The notes: a model not told the origin generated them from the letters alone. Shown: positions 1 through 9,944, counted from the stretch's first letter. The stretch: 64,000 nucleotides of DNA from Cronobacter universalis NCTC 9529 (GCF_001277175.1 NZ_CP012257.1:1922001-1986000); one strand, 5' to 3'. A program made the numbers and translations.

Positions 1-1
1 G

Positions 2-148
2 GTCATGCGGATCAGCGGAGAAAAGGGCGCCACGCTTGAGTTGCCGATTGAAAGTTATAAGCTCGACGGGGAGACCTATCTGGTAGCGCGGTTTTCCGGG
101 CTGGTGAGCGATCAGGAAACCGAAAACGCGATCCGACAGTTTTATTAA
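2..148 (+). CDS. 3' end of an unrecognised protein (partial)
   Basis: An open frame enters from the left edge and ends at a TAA at 146–148, giving 48 C-terminal residues that finish in ENAIRQFY. The segment is mildly charged and has no transmembrane run. I do not recognise the family. The gene converges on the iraP-like gene that starts its 3' end at 192, with a short GC-rich inverted repeat (gggggcctggcccccgta) between them that could end transcription. The reading frame is open throughout and its composition matches the neighbouring coding regions, so it is probably a real gene tail. Confidence 0.55.
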   Translation, partial: VMRISGEKGATLELPIESYKLDGETYLVARFSGLVSDQETENAIRQFY

Positions 149-191
149 TTCTTCGCTACGGGGGCCTGGCCCCCGTAGCGGTTATTCTCGG

Positions 192-536
192 TCAGAATTG
201 CTTATCGCTGGTGAGAGAGGATGAGAGTTTACGCAAGGCTTCAATATCCAGTTCCGGCTTCTCGTTATCCAGCACACAGGCAATCGATAACAGCTCGTTA
301 AACTGGTTGAGTAATATTTCAGTATCCGATTTAAACGCGTTATCTTCCGCATCCAGCGCCGCATTGATGGCTTTTTTAACGCCCTCAATCATTTCATCCA
401 TTCCGCCGTTTTTCCCGATGGTCATCAGCATGGCGCTTAACAGCAATGCCTGCGCTTCTACCTGGGCCGTGAGAATTTTCGCTTCTGCATCCATTTTCGA
501 GATTTTAGCAATCATGCTGTAAATCACATTATTCAT
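192..536 (-). CDS. iraP: IraP-like anti-adaptor (RpoS stabiliser)
   Basis: This 114-residue protein resembles IraP. The N-terminal half is a coiled-coil-like helix with the pattern AEAKILTAQVEAQALLLSAML, comparable to the EESKELCAQVEAL region of E. coli IraP, followed by a DTEILL segment matching DTELL in IraP. IraP binds the response regulator RssB and blocks delivery of sigma-S to ClpXP, so sigma-S accumulates, classically during phosphate starvation. E. coli IraP is about 86 residues; this one is longer, with an extra C-terminal tail of roughly 30 residues. The start is supported by an AAGGAGGAAG ribosome site just upstream. It stands alone, unlike the phoA-linked E. coli locus. The family call rests on remembered similarity. 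Confidence 0.65.
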   Translation of the reverse strand: MNNVIYSMIAKISKMDAEAKILTAQVEAQALLLSAMLMTIGKNGGMDEMIEGVKKAINAALDAEDNAFKSDTEILLNQFNELLSIACVLDNEKPELDIEALRKLSSSLTSDKQF

Positions 537-852
537 GGCACTTCCTCCTTTTGCCCGTCCAGCATATCAGCGGGGCGGGCACGGGCAATGTTGTGTAGTC
601 TTAAATCAGCGCAACGCGCCGCAAGAATGCTGAACGCAACGGCCTGTGCCTGGCGCGCAGGTGTGGTTCAGAGAAAGTTGTTAAATGATGTCATTAAAAG
701 AGAGAGGGTACCTATTATATATACGATAATGGGCCCGTCTGTCTGCATATTCACATGTAAAAGCGCGGGCGTAATCTCACAATAAATAGCGCGTAACGCC
801 ATGCCGGCGAGCGCATCTGAAAAGAAACGTTATTGGCGAGGAGACGTACATC
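537..852. other. intergenic region, 316 bases, no gene seen
   Basis: The stretch separates the divergently transcribed iraP-like and GFA-family genes, so it should carry both promoters. An AT-rich segment around 700–735 (tattatatatacgataat) is the most promoter-like part. Open frames in it lack ribosome sites and family resemblance. Confidence 0.4.
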
Positions 853-1263
853 ATGAAAAAAATGAACGGCCAGTGTCACTGCGGCACGGTAAAATTTACC
901 GTGGAATTAACGGACGGGCTGAATACCGCCCGACGTTGCAACTGTTCTTATTGTCGGATGCGCGGCGCCATTACGGTGTCGGCGCCGCTTACCGGTATTA
1001 CGGTGCTGGAGGGTAAGGAAAAACTCACGGAGTACCGTTTTAATACCCGCCAGGCAGCGCACTATTTCTGTTCGGTGTGCGGCATTTATACTTTTCACCA
1101 GCGGCGTTCAAACCCGGATCAATATGGCGTGAATGTGGCTTGCCTTGAAGGCGTTTCGCCATTTGATTTTCCTGAAATCAAAGTCACGGAAGGCATCCAT
1201 CATCCGAACGACGGCGGTGGCGGGGTGGCTGGCTATTTACGCTATACGCCTGCAGAAAAGTGA
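853..1263 (+). CDS. GFA/CENP-V domain zinc-binding protein
   Basis: The 136-residue protein has the cysteine layout of the GFA (glutathione-dependent formaldehyde-activating) family. A CHCGTVKF motif lies near residues 8–15, a CNCSYCR motif near 29–35 and a CSVCG motif near 73–77; these coordinate two zinc ions in family members. The whole protein is one domain, the usual size. Members were first described as binding glutathione or its formaldehyde adduct, but most, including this one, have no proven substrate. The start has a GGAGACG ribosome site. The gene is single and converges on the metallo-hydrolase gene ending at 1292. Confidence 0.85.
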   Translation: MKKMNGQCHCGTVKFTVELTDGLNTARRCNCSYCRMRGAITVSAPLTGITVLEGKEKLTEYRFNTRQAAHYFCSVCGIYTFHQRRSNPDQYGVNVACLEGVSPFDFPEIKVTEGIHHPNDGGGGVAGYLRYTPAEK

Positions 1264-1291
1264 CGGCCTGCGCCCGAAAACAGCGGTGCCG

Positions 1292-2128
1292 TCACGCCGG
1301 TATCAGGCGATAACCGTCGCCTGCCTGCTGCACATACGCAAAACCCTGGCGGCCGGTGTGCATCCCGGCAATCAGCAACCTTTCGCGGGCGGCCTGCGCC
1401 AGCACCGTCTGGCGCGTGATTTCAGCCTGCGCCGGGTCGTTATCAAACGCGATAGTCACCGAGGGATGCGCCGTCTGGATAAACGGGTAGTGCACGATAT
1501 CGCCCCAGATAAGCAGACTCTCTGCGCATGAATCGATCCGTAAACCGGTATGGCCCGGCGTATGGCCCGGCAGCGGGACAGGGCGCACGCCCGGCGCGAT
1601 GTCAGCGTCATCCGTAAAACGCAGGCGCGGCGCGTAACGCTCAAGCGTGCGGCGCGCCAGCAGGATATTGCGCTGCGTGCGTTCATTCGCCGCCAGCAAC
1701 CGCGCCTCGTCCTGCCAGAAGGCCGCCTCCGCAGGGTGCAGGCAGAGGGCGGCATGCGGGTAAGCGGGTTCGCCGTCTTCGCGCAGCAGGCCGCCGAGAT
1801 GATCCGGGTGGCCGTGCGTCAGGAACACGGTGTCGATATCCTCAGGCGCGACGCCGGACGCGCGCAGGGCAGCCGATAATCCTCCCCCGGCGTTATTCCT
1901 GCCGCCGGTTCCGGCGTCAACCAGCATGACGCGGCCGTGCCCACGGATAAGATAACTGCTGATATCTATCGTGGCGTGCGGCGTAACGCCGTGGCTGCTC
2001 TGTATTTCACCGGCGGCGGCCGCATCGATGCCCGCAAGCAACTCAAACCCCACGGCCATCGCGCCGTCGAAAAGCGCCGTAACCTGATAATCGCCAACCT
2101 GGCGTGACGAAAATGTATGACCTTCCAT
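1292..2128 (-). CDS. metallo-beta-lactamase-fold hydrolase
   Basis: The 278-residue protein has the zinc-ligand series of the MBL fold: HGHPDHLGG near the middle, LPGHTPGH about 60–70 residues later, WGDIVHYP, and a C-terminal MHTGRQGF. This is the AHL-lactonase/quinolone-lactonase-like or YtnP-like branch of soluble periplasm-free hydrolases; the substrate cannot be told from sequence. There is no convincing signal peptide. The start follows a CGGAGG ribosome site. It is transcribed away from a LysR-type regulator that begins at 2263. That arrangement suggests the regulator controls this gene, so it probably acts on a small inducing metabolite. Confidence 0.85.
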   Translation of the reverse strand: MEGHTFSSRQVGDYQVTALFDGAMAVGFELLAGIDAAAAGEIQSSHGVTPHATIDISSYLIRGHGRVMLVDAGTGGRNNAGGGLSAALRASGVAPEDIDTVFLTHGHPDHLGGLLREDGEPAYPHAALCLHPAEAAFWQDEARLLAANERTQRNILLARRTLERYAPRLRFTDDADIAPGVRPVPLPGHTPGHTGLRIDSCAESLLIWGDIVHYPFIQTAHPSVTIAFDNDPAQAEITRQTVLAQAARERLLIAGMHTGRQGFAYVQQAGDGYRLIPA

Positions 2129-2262
2129 GCGAACCTCCGGTAAATACGCGCAATCAGTTGATTTTTCATCATGCTAACGGCTGCGCATCGCCTTCTGAAG
2201 CGATACTATGTCACGCTTTGATGACTTTTCGTCACGGACTGGCGCATAAGGAGCGCGTATTC

Positions 2263-3147
2263 ATGCGCAGAAAAATCCCCGGCAGCGCATCGCTGCAGGC
2301 GTTCGAGGCGGCCGCCCGTCACGGTAATTTCGCGAGAGCCGCCGAAGAACTCGCGCTCACCGAAAGCGCCATCAGCCGCCAGATTGCGCGGCTGGAAGCG
2401 CTGCTCGACTGCAAGCTGTTTGACCGCACCGGCAGCCGCGTCAGGCTTAACCCGACGGGCGCGCGCTATGCCGTGCGCGTGCGGCAAACCCTGGCGCGGC
2501 TCGATATGGACGCGCAGTACATCCGCGGCATCCCTGAGGGCGGCCAGCACCTGGAGCTGGCGGCGCTGCCGACCTTCTCCAGCCGCTGGCTGATCCCGCG
2601 CCTCGGCGGGTTCCGTGAGCGTCACCCGGACATCACGCTTAACATCGCCGCCCGGACTGATCCGTTTATTCTGAGCGGCAGCGGCTTTGACGCCGCGCTG
2701 CATTTTGACCATCCGGCCTGGGCCGGAATGCGCGTCACGCGGCTGTTTGAAGAACGGCTGCTGCCGGTGTGTCACCCGGCGCTGCTGACCACCGGGAACC
2801 TCAATACGCTGCCGCGCATCCACCGGCGGCAGAACCCGCAGGCGTGGCAGGAGTGGGCGAATGAAACCGGTACCGCGCTGGAAAACCCGGCGCAGGGCGT
2901 GCGTTACGACTTACATGAGATGGCGATCGCCGCCGCGCTGGCAGGACAGGGCGTGGCGCTGGTGCCGCGCAGGTATGTGGAAGATGAACTGGCGCGCGGC
3001 GCGCTGGCGGCGCCCTGGCCGGAAGCGGTCAGCCTCAGCAAAACGTTTTGTCTGATAAAACCGGCGGAATCGGGTATGAACGATCCGGCGCTGGCGGCGT
3101 TCGAACAGTGGTTGCGGGACGAGATGGCGGCAGAAGGACTCGTGTAA
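2263..3147 (+). CDS. LysR-type transcriptional regulator (GcvA-like)
   Basis: The protein is 294 residues from the ATG at 2263, which is preceded by AAGGAG at proper spacing; an upstream in-frame ATG at 2104 has no such site and lies inside the divergent hydrolase gene. A winged helix-turn-helix occupies the first ~65 residues (SLQAFEAAARHGNFARAAEELALTESAISRQI). The rest is the periplasmic-binding-protein-like effector domain. The sequence resembles the GcvA/AmpR branch. Divergent placement next to the MBL-fold hydrolase is the classic LysR layout, so the likely target is the 2129–2262 spacer. The effector is unknown. Confidence 0.88.
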   Translation: MRRKIPGSASLQAFEAAARHGNFARAAEELALTESAISRQIARLEALLDCKLFDRTGSRVRLNPTGARYAVRVRQTLARLDMDAQYIRGIPEGGQHLELAALPTFSSRWLIPRLGGFRERHPDITLNIAARTDPFILSGSGFDAALHFDHPAWAGMRVTRLFEERLLPVCHPALLTTGNLNTLPRIHRRQNPQAWQEWANETGTALENPAQGVRYDLHEMAIAAALAGQGVALVPRRYVEDELARGALAAPWPEAVSLSKTFCLIKPAESGMNDPALAAFEQWLRDEMAAEGLV

Positions 3148-3212
3148 CTGACGGGCAATAACAGGGGCGGTCGGGAAAGCGCCGGTAAGCGTGATGCCCA
3201 CCGGCGATAAGG

Positions 3213-4892
3213 TTACGAACGCAGCGGCTCGCCGCGCACCGGACGGTCGCCCGCCACAAAATAGCGGGCGGTGCTGCGCGGCAGCGGCGTGCGGCCACGG
3301 ATGTTATCCGCGATTTTTTCGCCGATCATGATGGTGGTCGCGTTCAGGTTGCCGGTGATAATCAGCGGCATGATGGACGCATCCACCACGCGCAGGCCTT
3401 CCAGCCCGTGCACGCGGCCTTCGCCATCCACAACGGCCATCTCATCGCTGCCCATTTTGCAGGTGCCGCACGGGTGATAGGCGGTCTCGGCATGGTTGCG
3501 GACAAATTCGTCGAGCTGTTCATCGGTCTGGCAGTCGATGCCCGGACTGATTTCCCGGCCGCGGAATTTATCCAGCGCGGGCTGGTTGATTATCTGGCGC
3601 GTGATGCGAATGGCGTCGCGGAACTCCTGCCAGTCCTGCTCGTGCGACATGTAGTTAAACAGGATCGCCGGATGCTGGCGCGGATCGCGCGATTTAATGC
3701 GCACGTGGCCGCGGCTCGGCGAGCGCATGGAGCCGACGTGGCACTGGAAACCGTGCGCTTCGACGGCGTTCGAGCCGTTGTAGTTAATCGCCACCGGCAG
3801 GAAGTGGTACTGAATGTTCGGCCAGGCGAACTCTTCGCGGCTGCGGATAAACCCGCCGCCTTCAAAGTGGTTGCTGGCGCCGATACCGGTGCCGTTAAAC
3901 AGCCACTCCGCGCCGATTTTCGGCTGGTTCCACCATTTCAGCGCCGGGTAGAGCGAGACCGGCTCTTTACATTCGTACTGCAGATACATCTCCAGGTGAT
4001 CCTGCAGATTTTCGCCGACGCCCGGCAGATCATGCACCACCGGAATATCACATTGTTTCAGCAGTTCCGCATTACCGACGCCGGAGCGCTGGAGGATCTG
4101 CGGCGAGGCGATGGCGCCCGCGCAAAGCAGCACTTCGCGGCGCGCATGCACTTCCTGCGGCGTGTTGCTCGCGCCGTGAAGATACGCCACGCCCACCGCG
4201 CGTTTGTTCTCAAAAAGAATGCGGTCGGTTGTAGCATGGGTGATGATTTTCAGGTTCGGGCGCTGCTTCGCGGTATCGAGATAGCCGCGCGCGGTGCTGG
4301 AGCGGCGGCCCTTCGGCGTGACGAAGCGATCCATCGGGCCAAAGCCTTCCTGCTGATAGCCGTTCAGATCGTCGGTGCGCGGATAGCCCGCCTGCACGCC
4401 TGCCTCAATCATCGCTGCGAACAGCGGGTTGTTGCCCGGCTTGCAGGTGGTGATGCTGACCGGGCCGTCGCCGCCGTGGTAGTCGTTCGCGCCGATATCG
4501 CGCGTCTCCGATTTACGGTAGTAGGGCAGGCAGTCGAGATAGGTCCAGCGCTCAAGACCAGGCTGCTGCGCCCAGTTGTCGAGATCCATCGCGTTGCCGC
4601 GGATATAACACATACCGTTAATCAGCGACGAGCCGCCGAGTCCCTTGCCGCGCCCGCACTCCATGCGGCGGTTGTTCATATACGGCTCAGGCTCGGTTTC
4701 ATAGGCCCAGTTATAGCGTTTGCCCTGTAACGGGTACGCCAGCGCCGCCGGCATCTGGGTGCGGAAATCAAAACGATAGTCAGGACCGCCCGCCTCCAGC
4801 AGTAATACAGTGACATCGCTGTCTTCGGTCAGTCTTGTTGCCAAAACATTCCCTGCGGATCCGGCTCCGATAATGATGTAATCAAATTCCAT
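3213..4892 (-). CDS. betA: choline dehydrogenase BetA
   Basis: BetA is a membrane-associated FAD enzyme of the GMC oxidoreductase family that oxidises choline to betaine aldehyde. The 559 residues begin with the dinucleotide-binding motif [16 protein letters not shown]. They carry the GMC signature [15 protein letters not shown] near residue 80 and end with the catalytic-histidine region [10 protein letters not shown] near 460–470. Length and sequence match E. coli BetA. It is the last gene of betI-betB-betA, 27 bases after betB, and so should be repressed by BetI and induced by choline and osmotic stress. A GC-rich imperfect hairpin after the stop (about 3180–3208) could be a terminator. Confidence 0.97.
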   Translation of the reverse strand: MEFDYIIIGAGSAGNVLATRLTEDSDVTVLLLEAGGPDYRFDFRTQMPAALAYPLQGKRYNWAYETEPEPYMNNRRMECGRGKGLGGSSLINGMCYIRGNAMDLDNWAQQPGLERWTYLDCLPYYRKSETRDIGANDYHGGDGPVSITTCKPGNNPLFAAMIEAGVQAGYPRTDDLNGYQQEGFGPMDRFVTPKGRRSSTARGYLDTAKQRPNLKIITHATTDRILFENKRAVGVAYLHGASNTPQEVHARREVLLCAGAIASPQILQRSGVGNAELLKQCDIPVVHDLPGVGENLQDHLEMYLQYECKEPVSLYPALKWWNQPKIGAEWLFNGTGIGASNHFEGGGFIRSREEFAWPNIQYHFLPVAINYNGSNAVEAHGFQCHVGSMRSPSRGHVRIKSRDPRQHPAILFNYMSHEQDWQEFRDAIRITRQIINQPALDKFRGREISPGIDCQTDEQLDEFVRNHAETAYHPCGTCKMGSDEMAVVDGEGRVHGLEGLRVVDASIMPLIITGNLNATTIMIGEKIADNIRGRTPLPRSTARYFVAGDRPVRGEPLRS

Positions 4893-4919
4893 TAGTCGTT
4901 CCTCAGGTTAAAAGGTGGA

Positions 4920-6392
4920 TCAAAATACGGACTGAAAGCGGGTCATCTCGACCTGCACGGATTTCACCTGCGTGTAGTTTTGCAGGGTCATCAGCCCGTT
5001 CTCACGGCCAACGCCGGAGTGTTTGTAGCCGCCGACCGGCATCTCGGCCGCGGATTCGCCCCAGGTGTTGATCCAGCAAATACCGGCTTCAATCTGGTGA
5101 ATCACGCGGTGCGCGCGGTTGAGATCCTGCGTGACGACGCCTGCGGCGAGGCCGTAGTCGGTGGCGTTGGCGCGGCGAATTACTTCGTCTTCGCGCTCGT
5201 AAGTCAGAATCGACATCACCGGTCCGAAGATCTCTTCGCGCACGATGGTCATGTCATCGCGACAATCGGTAAAGACGGTGGGCTCAACCCAGGCGCCGTT
5301 ATCGAACCCGGCGCCGGTCATACGTTTACCGCCGCACAGCACGCGCGCGCCTTCACGAATCCCGGTGTCGATGTAGCGCATGACGTTATCGCGGTGCGCG
5401 AAGCTCACCAGCGGGCCGAAGTTGGTGGCGGGATCGTTTACGTCGCCCGCTTTGATACGCGCCACGCGCGCGGCGATTTTCTCTTCAAAGGCCGCCTGCC
5501 ATTTCGCCGGGATAAACACGCGCGTGCCGTTGGTGCAGACCTGGCCTGAGCTGTAGAAGTTAGCCATCATGGCGATGTCGGCGGCGAGATCGAGATCCGC
5601 ATCGTCAAAAATGATGAGCGGCGATTTACCGCCCAGCTCCATCGTCACGTCTTTCAGCGTCGAGCCCGCCGCGTTCGCCATCACTTTTTTGCCGCTGGCG
5701 ACGCCGCCGGTAAATGACACTTTATCGATGCCCGGATGTTCGGTCAGCAGTTGCCCGGTGACCGCGCCGCTGCCGTTTAGCACGTTAAAGACGCCGTCCG
5801 GCACGCCCGCTTCGGTGTAGATTTCCGCAAGCTTAAGCGCGGTGAGCGGCGTCACTTCGCTCGGCTTGAAAATCATGGCGTTGCCGGCGGCGAGCGCCGG
5901 GGCGGATTTCCATAGTGCAATCTGGATCGGGTAGTTCCACGCGCCGATGCCCGCCACCACGCCGAGCGGCTCGCGGCGGGTATAGACGAAAGAGCTTTCG
6001 CGCAGCGGGATCTGCTGCCCTTCGAGCGAGGGGATAAGCCCGGCGTAGTACTCCAGCACGTCGGCGCCGGTGACGATATCGACCGCCTGGGTTTCGCTCA
6101 GCGGTTTACCGGTGTCGAGCGTTTCCAGCGCGGCCAGTTCGTCATTGCGCTCGCGCAGGATATCAACCGCGCGGCGCAGGATGCGCGAGCGCTCCATCGC
6201 GGTCATGGCCGCCCAGACTTTCTGGCCTTTGCGGGCCGCTTCGACGGCGCTGTCGACATCGGCCTTGCCTGCTTCATGCACCTCGGCGAGCACGTCGCCG
6301 TTCGCCGGGTTGATGGTCTGGAAGGTGTTACCCGCGGCGGAGGGTACATATTTGCCGTCAATATAAAGCGGCTGTTCTGCGAATCGGGACAT
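4920..6392 (-). CDS. betB: betaine-aldehyde dehydrogenase BetB
   Basis: BetB is the NAD(P)-dependent aldehyde dehydrogenase that converts betaine aldehyde to glycine betaine, the second step of the pathway. Visible motifs are GAWNYP (cofactor site), MELGGKSP with the general-base glutamate, and [13 protein letters not shown] with the catalytic cysteine. Two ATGs sit in tandem at 6395 and 6392. The second gives 490 residues and the E. coli-like start MSRFAEQ, and it is better spaced from AGGAGG, so it is chosen. The start overlaps the betI stop codon, which points to translational coupling. Confidence 0.97.
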   Translation of the reverse strand: MSRFAEQPLYIDGKYVPSAAGNTFQTINPANGDVLAEVHEAGKADVDSAVEAARKGQKVWAAMTAMERSRILRRAVDILRERNDELAALETLDTGKPLSETQAVDIVTGADVLEYYAGLIPSLEGQQIPLRESSFVYTRREPLGVVAGIGAWNYPIQIALWKSAPALAAGNAMIFKPSEVTPLTALKLAEIYTEAGVPDGVFNVLNGSGAVTGQLLTEHPGIDKVSFTGGVASGKKVMANAAGSTLKDVTMELGGKSPLIIFDDADLDLAADIAMMANFYSSGQVCTNGTRVFIPAKWQAAFEEKIAARVARIKAGDVNDPATNFGPLVSFAHRDNVMRYIDTGIREGARVLCGGKRMTGAGFDNGAWVEPTVFTDCRDDMTIVREEIFGPVMSILTYEREDEVIRRANATDYGLAAGVVTQDLNRAHRVIHQIEAGICWINTWGESAAEMPVGGYKHSGVGRENGLMTLQNYTQVKSVQVEMTRFQSVF

Positions 6393-7000
6393 CATTCCTC
6401 CTTCTCATGGGGTGCTGCGCCAGCCAGTTGCTGGCGGATGAATTGGGTGGTGAGTGTGCGGGCGGTCTCCAGATTGAACGGCTGGCCGCTGAGCGCCGCG
6501 CGCAGCCACAGGCCGTCGATAAGCGACGCCAGCCCATGCGCCGCCAGCCGCGCCTGTTCGCGCGGCAGCTCGCGGCGAAACTCGGCGGCGAGCGTCGAAA
6601 ACAGGCGGCTGCTGCTGACGCGCTCCAGACGACCGAGCTGCGGCTGATGCATGCTGCTGGCCCAGAAATCGAGCCAGGCTTTCATCGCCGCGCTGTGCAC
6701 CTGGGTGTCATCGAAGTTGCCTTCAACAATCGCCAGCAGGCGCGCCTCGGTGCTGGCCTGGGCCAGCGGTCTGAGACGGGCGGCGACGGCGTCGCGAAGC
6801 TGGCGGGTGATATCGCGCATGGTCGCTTCGAGCAGGCCGTTTTTGTCCTTGAAGTAGTGGCTGATAATGCCCGCCGAGACGCCCGCCCGCCGCGCGATCT
6901 GCGCGATGGTGGCGTCGTTGATCCCAACATCATTAATGGTGCTTAACGTTGCATCAATTAACTGCCTGCGCCGTATCGGCTGCATTCCTACTTTGGGCAT
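6392..7000 (-). CDS. betI: choline-responsive TetR repressor BetI
   Basis: This 202-residue TetR-family protein begins [19 protein letters not shown]. It has the family helix-turn-helix around residues 30–55 ([27 protein letters not shown]), which is nearly identical to E. coli BetI. BetI represses betT and betIBA from the shared divergent region and is relieved by choline. The protein is slightly longer than the ~195-residue E. coli version because of its C-terminus, which runs into betB. The operator seen at 7049–7069 supports the assignment. Confidence 0.97.
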   Translation of the reverse strand: MPKVGMQPIRRRQLIDATLSTINDVGINDATIAQIARRAGVSAGIISHYFKDKNGLLEATMRDITRQLRDAVAARLRPLAQASTEARLLAIVEGNFDDTQVHSAAMKAWLDFWASSMHQPQLGRLERVSSSRLFSTLAAEFRRELPREQARLAAHGLASLIDGLWLRAALSGQPFNLETARTLTTQFIRQQLAGAAPHEKEE

Positions 7001-7048
7001 GACCCGGACTCCGCTTCACCACGTTGTTAATATCTATTAGAACTTTTT

Positions 7049-7069
7049 TTGATTGGACGTTCAATATAA
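7049..7069. promoter_or_regulatory. BetI operator between betI and betT
   Basis: A near-palindrome ATTGGACGTTCAAT is embedded in AT-rich flanks about 50 bases upstream of betI and 185 upstream of betT. From memory it matches the BetI-protected sequence in the E. coli betT–betI region, which has the same ATTGNACGTNCAAT core. It would control both divergent transcripts. Confidence 0.75.
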
Positions 7070-7252
7070 AAAAAGAAATTGTTAAGATACTGTGATTGAT
7101 TTGTCGCAAAAGCGAAACGGTACGCTACGCTAAAAGGCGATTAATCACCGTCGTGAACTATTGGAAGGGAGAAGAGACGCGCCTTGCGGGGCGGATAACA
7201 AGAAACACGCGAACGCTTTCATTTTTGACAGGACATTAACCAGAGGTAACCG

Positions 7253-9283
7253 ATGACTAATCCACCTGCCAGTGAAAAAAACAGAATTAACCCCGTGGTG
7301 TTTTACACCTCAGCCGCGCTGATTCTGACTTTTTCACTGGTCACCATCTTCTTCAGTGAGCTGTCTGCGGCCTGGATCCAGACGGCGGTCAACTGGGTCT
7401 CGGCGACGTTTGGCTGGTATTACATGCTGGCCGCCACGCTCTATATCGTTTTCGTCATTTACATGGCCTGCTCGCGTTACGGCGATATCAAACTCGGGCC
7501 AGAGCAGTCAAAACCCGAATTCAGCCTGCTGAGCTGGTCGGCGATGCTGTTTGCCGCAGGCATCGGCATCGACCTGATGTTTTTCTCCGTGGCCGAGCCA
7601 GTCACGCAGTACATGCAGCCGCCGACGGGGGCAGGGCAGACTATCGAGGCCGCGCGCCAGGCGATGGTCTGGACGCTGTTTCACTATGGCCTGACGGGCT
7701 GGTCGATGTACGCGCTGATGGGGATTGCGCTCGGCTACTTTAGTTATCGCTATAACCTGCCGCTGACCATTCGCTCCGCGCTGTACCCGATTTTCGGCAA
7801 ACGCATTAACGGACCAATCGGCCACACCGTTGATATCGCGGCGGTGATCGGCACCATTTTCGGCATCGCGACGACGCTTGGCATCGGGGTGGTGCAGCTT
7901 AACTATGGCCTGAAAGTGCTGTTCGATATCCCGGAAGGGCTGACGGCGCAGATGGCGCTGATTGTGCTGTCGGTGATTATCGCCACCATTTCGGTGACGT
8001 CGGGCGTCGATAAAGGTATTCGTTTTCTCTCGGAGCTGAACGTTATTCTGGCGCTGGGGCTTATCCTGTTTGTGCTCTTCATGGGCAAAACGGATTTCCT
8101 GCTGAACGCGCTGGTGCTCAATATTGGCGATTACATCAACCGTTTTATGGGGATGACGCTCAATACCTTCGCCTTTGATATGCCGCGCCAGTGGATGAAC
8201 AGCTGGACGCTCTTCTTCTGGGCCTGGTGGGTGGCGTGGTCGCCGTTTGTCGGGCTGTTCCTGGCGCGCATTTCGCGCGGGCGCACCATTCGCCAGTTCG
8301 TGCTCGGCACGCTGATTATTCCGTTTACCTTTACGCTGCTGTGGCTTTCGGTGTTCGGCAATGCGGCGCTGTATGAGATCATTCACGGCGACGCAGGCTT
8401 TGCGCAGGAAGTTATCGCCCATGCCGAACGCGGCTTCTACAGCCTGCTGGCGGAGTATCCGGCGTTTAAACTGAGCGCGTCGGTTGCGACCATCACCGGC
8501 ATGCTGTTTTATGTGACGTCCGCCGATTCCGGCTCGCTGGTGCTCGCGAACTTCACGTCGAAGCTGAAAGACATTAACAGCGACGCCTCAAACTGGCTGC
8601 GTATTTTCTGGTCGGTCGCCATCGGCGTGCTGACGATGGGGATGCTGATGACCAACGGCATCTCAGCGCTGCAGAACACGACGGTTATCATGGGGCTGCC
8701 GTTCAGCTTCGTCATTTTCTTCATCATGGCCGGGCTCTATAAATCGCTGAAGGTCGAAGATCACCGCCGCGCCAGCGCCAGCCGCGATACGGCGCCCTAT
8801 ATTCCATCGGGCAATGACCGCCTGAGCTGGAAAAAACGCCTGTCACGCCTGATGAACTATCCGGGGACGCGCTATACCCAGCAGATGATGGAAACCGTGA
8901 TTTACCCGGCGATGGAAGATGTGGCGAAAGAGCTGGAGCTGCGCGGCGGTCGCGTGACGCTGAGAAAAGTGGCACCGGACGACGAGACGCCGCTGGGGTA
9001 TCTGGATCTGCGCGTGCACCTCGGCGAGGAGCAGGACTTCATCTACCAGGTCTGGCCGCAGCAATATTCGGTGCCGGGCTTTACCTACCGCGCCCGCCGC
9101 GGGAAATCGCACTATTTCCGTCTGGAAACCTTCCTGCTGGAGGGCAGCCAGGGCAATGACCTGATGGATTACAACAAGGAGCAGGTGATTATCGATATTC
9201 TCGACCAGTACGAGCGTCACCTGAACTTTATTCATCTTCATCGCGAAGCGCCGGGGAATAACCTGGTCTTCCCGGAAGTGTAA
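7253..9283 (+). CDS. betT: high-affinity choline transporter BetT
   Basis: BetT is a BCCT-family, proton-driven inner-membrane choline importer. The 676-residue protein has about twelve hydrophobic segments in the first ~500 residues. It contains the BCCT signature WTLFFWAWWVAWSPFVGLFLA followed by RISRGRTIRQF near residue 335. The long hydrophilic C-terminal domain (~170 residues) is the osmosensing tail typical of E. coli BetT. It is divergent from betIBA across a 252-base region with the BetI operator and feeds choline to BetA and BetB. The start ATG follows AGAGG. An intrinsic terminator follows directly. Confidence 0.97.
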   Translation: MTNPPASEKNRINPVVFYTSAALILTFSLVTIFFSELSAAWIQTAVNWVSATFGWYYMLAATLYIVFVIYMACSRYGDIKLGPEQSKPEFSLLSWSAMLFAAGIGIDLMFFSVAEPVTQYMQPPTGAGQTIEAARQAMVWTLFHYGLTGWSMYALMGIALGYFSYRYNLPLTIRSALYPIFGKRINGPIGHTVDIAAVIGTIFGIATTLGIGVVQLNYGLKVLFDIPEGLTAQMALIVLSVIIATISVTSGVDKGIRFLSELNVILALGLILFVLFMGKTDFLLNALVLNIGDYINRFMGMTLNTFAFDMPRQWMNSWTLFFWAWWVAWSPFVGLFLARISRGRTIRQFVLGTLIIPFTFTLLWLSVFGNAALYEIIHGDAGFAQEVIAHAERGFYSLLAEYPAFKLSASVATITGMLFYVTSADSGSLVLANFTSKLKDINSDASNWLRIFWSVAIGVLTMGMLMTNGISALQNTTVIMGLPFSFVIFFIMAGLYKSLKVEDHRRASASRDTAPYIPSGNDRLSWKKRLSRLMNYPGTRYTQQMMETVIYPAMEDVAKELELRGGRVTLRKVAPDDETPLGYLDLRVHLGEEQDFIYQVWPQQYSVPGFTYRARRGKSHYFRLETFLLEGSQGNDLMDYNKEQVIIDILDQYERHLNFIHLHREAPGNNLVFPEV

Positions 9284-9291
9284 AAATGAAC

Positions 9292-9315
9292 AAGGCCACG
9301 CGAGTGGCCTTCTTT
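9292..9315 (+). terminator. intrinsic terminator after betT
   Basis: The stem aaggccac/gtggcctt has a four-base loop and is followed by a short T-rich run, starting nine bases after the betT stop codon. Confidence 0.8.
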
Positions 9316-9423
9316 AATCCCGGTTCTGAATAAAGAGACCGCTATGACAGGCCGGGACGGGAGGCGCAGGACGATACCGGCGATTATCGCAACCGCATGG
9401 TTAAAACAGACACTGGCGACAGA

Positions 9424-9804
9424 TCAGCGCGGTTTCTGCTCGTGTTGTCGCCTGCGCGCGCGACAGATGCGCGCGTGATTTTCATCCGCCCACTGGACGA
9501 GTTTCTGCATTGGCTCAAGAAATGACTCTCCCAGCGCGGTCAGCCGGTATTCCACGCGGGGCGGGACTTCCGGGTAAACCGTCCGGCTGATATAGCCATC
9601 CGTCTCCAGCCGCTTAAGCGTACGGGAGAGCATCTGGCGCGAGATATCGCCAATTTCGCGGTTAAGCTCGTTAAACCGTACCGTACGCCCGGCGAGCGCC
9701 TCAAGAATAAGCAGGCTCCATTGATCCCCTATCTGGTTAAGTACATCGCGAATCGGGCAGGGCTGCCCGAACTGCGTGATGTCGTCACGTTCTTCTTTCG
9801 TCAT
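9424..9804 (-). CDS. HxlR-family transcriptional regulator
   Basis: The 126-residue protein matches the HxlR winged-helix family. It has an early cysteine in FGQPCPIRDVLNQIGDQWSLLILEAL, then the recognition region RFNELNREIGDISRQMLSRTLKRLETDGYISR, then the wing VYPEVPPRVEYRLTALG. The N-terminal cysteine is the position used by redox- or electrophile-sensing relatives (for example HypR and YodB), though sensing is not shown here. It is divergent from an exported SnoaL-like protein, and the 193-base spacer holds a pair of similar direct repeats that may be its operators. Confidence 0.9.
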   Translation of the reverse strand: MTKEERDDITQFGQPCPIRDVLNQIGDQWSLLILEALAGRTVRFNELNREIGDISRQMLSRTLKRLETDGYISRTVYPEVPPRVEYRLTALGESFLEPMQKLVQWADENHARICRARRRQHEQKPR

Positions 9805-9841
9805 TTTTCTGCGCCAGTTCCCGGTTACCAGTCAGTCTCGT

Positions 9842-9944
9842 GTGACTGAGTATGAAAAAGATGACCTCTTGTTGAGGTAGCTTGCGCAATGTACCATCCG
9901 TTCGCCTCACGGTCTATTTATGTGACCAGGTATGAACAGGCGAC
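9842..9944. repeat. imperfect direct repeats in HxlR/SnoaL-like spacer
   Basis: Two copies of a ~23-base element lie 80 bases apart, at 9842–9865 and 9922–9944. Both begin GTGAC, share GTATGAA in the centre and end in GAC. They sit between two divergent genes, the second about 54 bases before the SnoaL-like start. Paired sites of this kind would suit a dimeric HxlR regulator; that role is inferred. Confidence 0.5.

Noticed and set aside
588..785. 65-codon frame upstream of the GFA gene
   Set aside because: No ribosome site, and it covers the probable divergent promoter region.
3408..4730. 440-codon open frame on the + strand opposite betA
   Set aside because: It is the complement of a well-supported betA in GC-rich DNA; composition is Ala/Arg/His-rich shadow text without a ribosome site.
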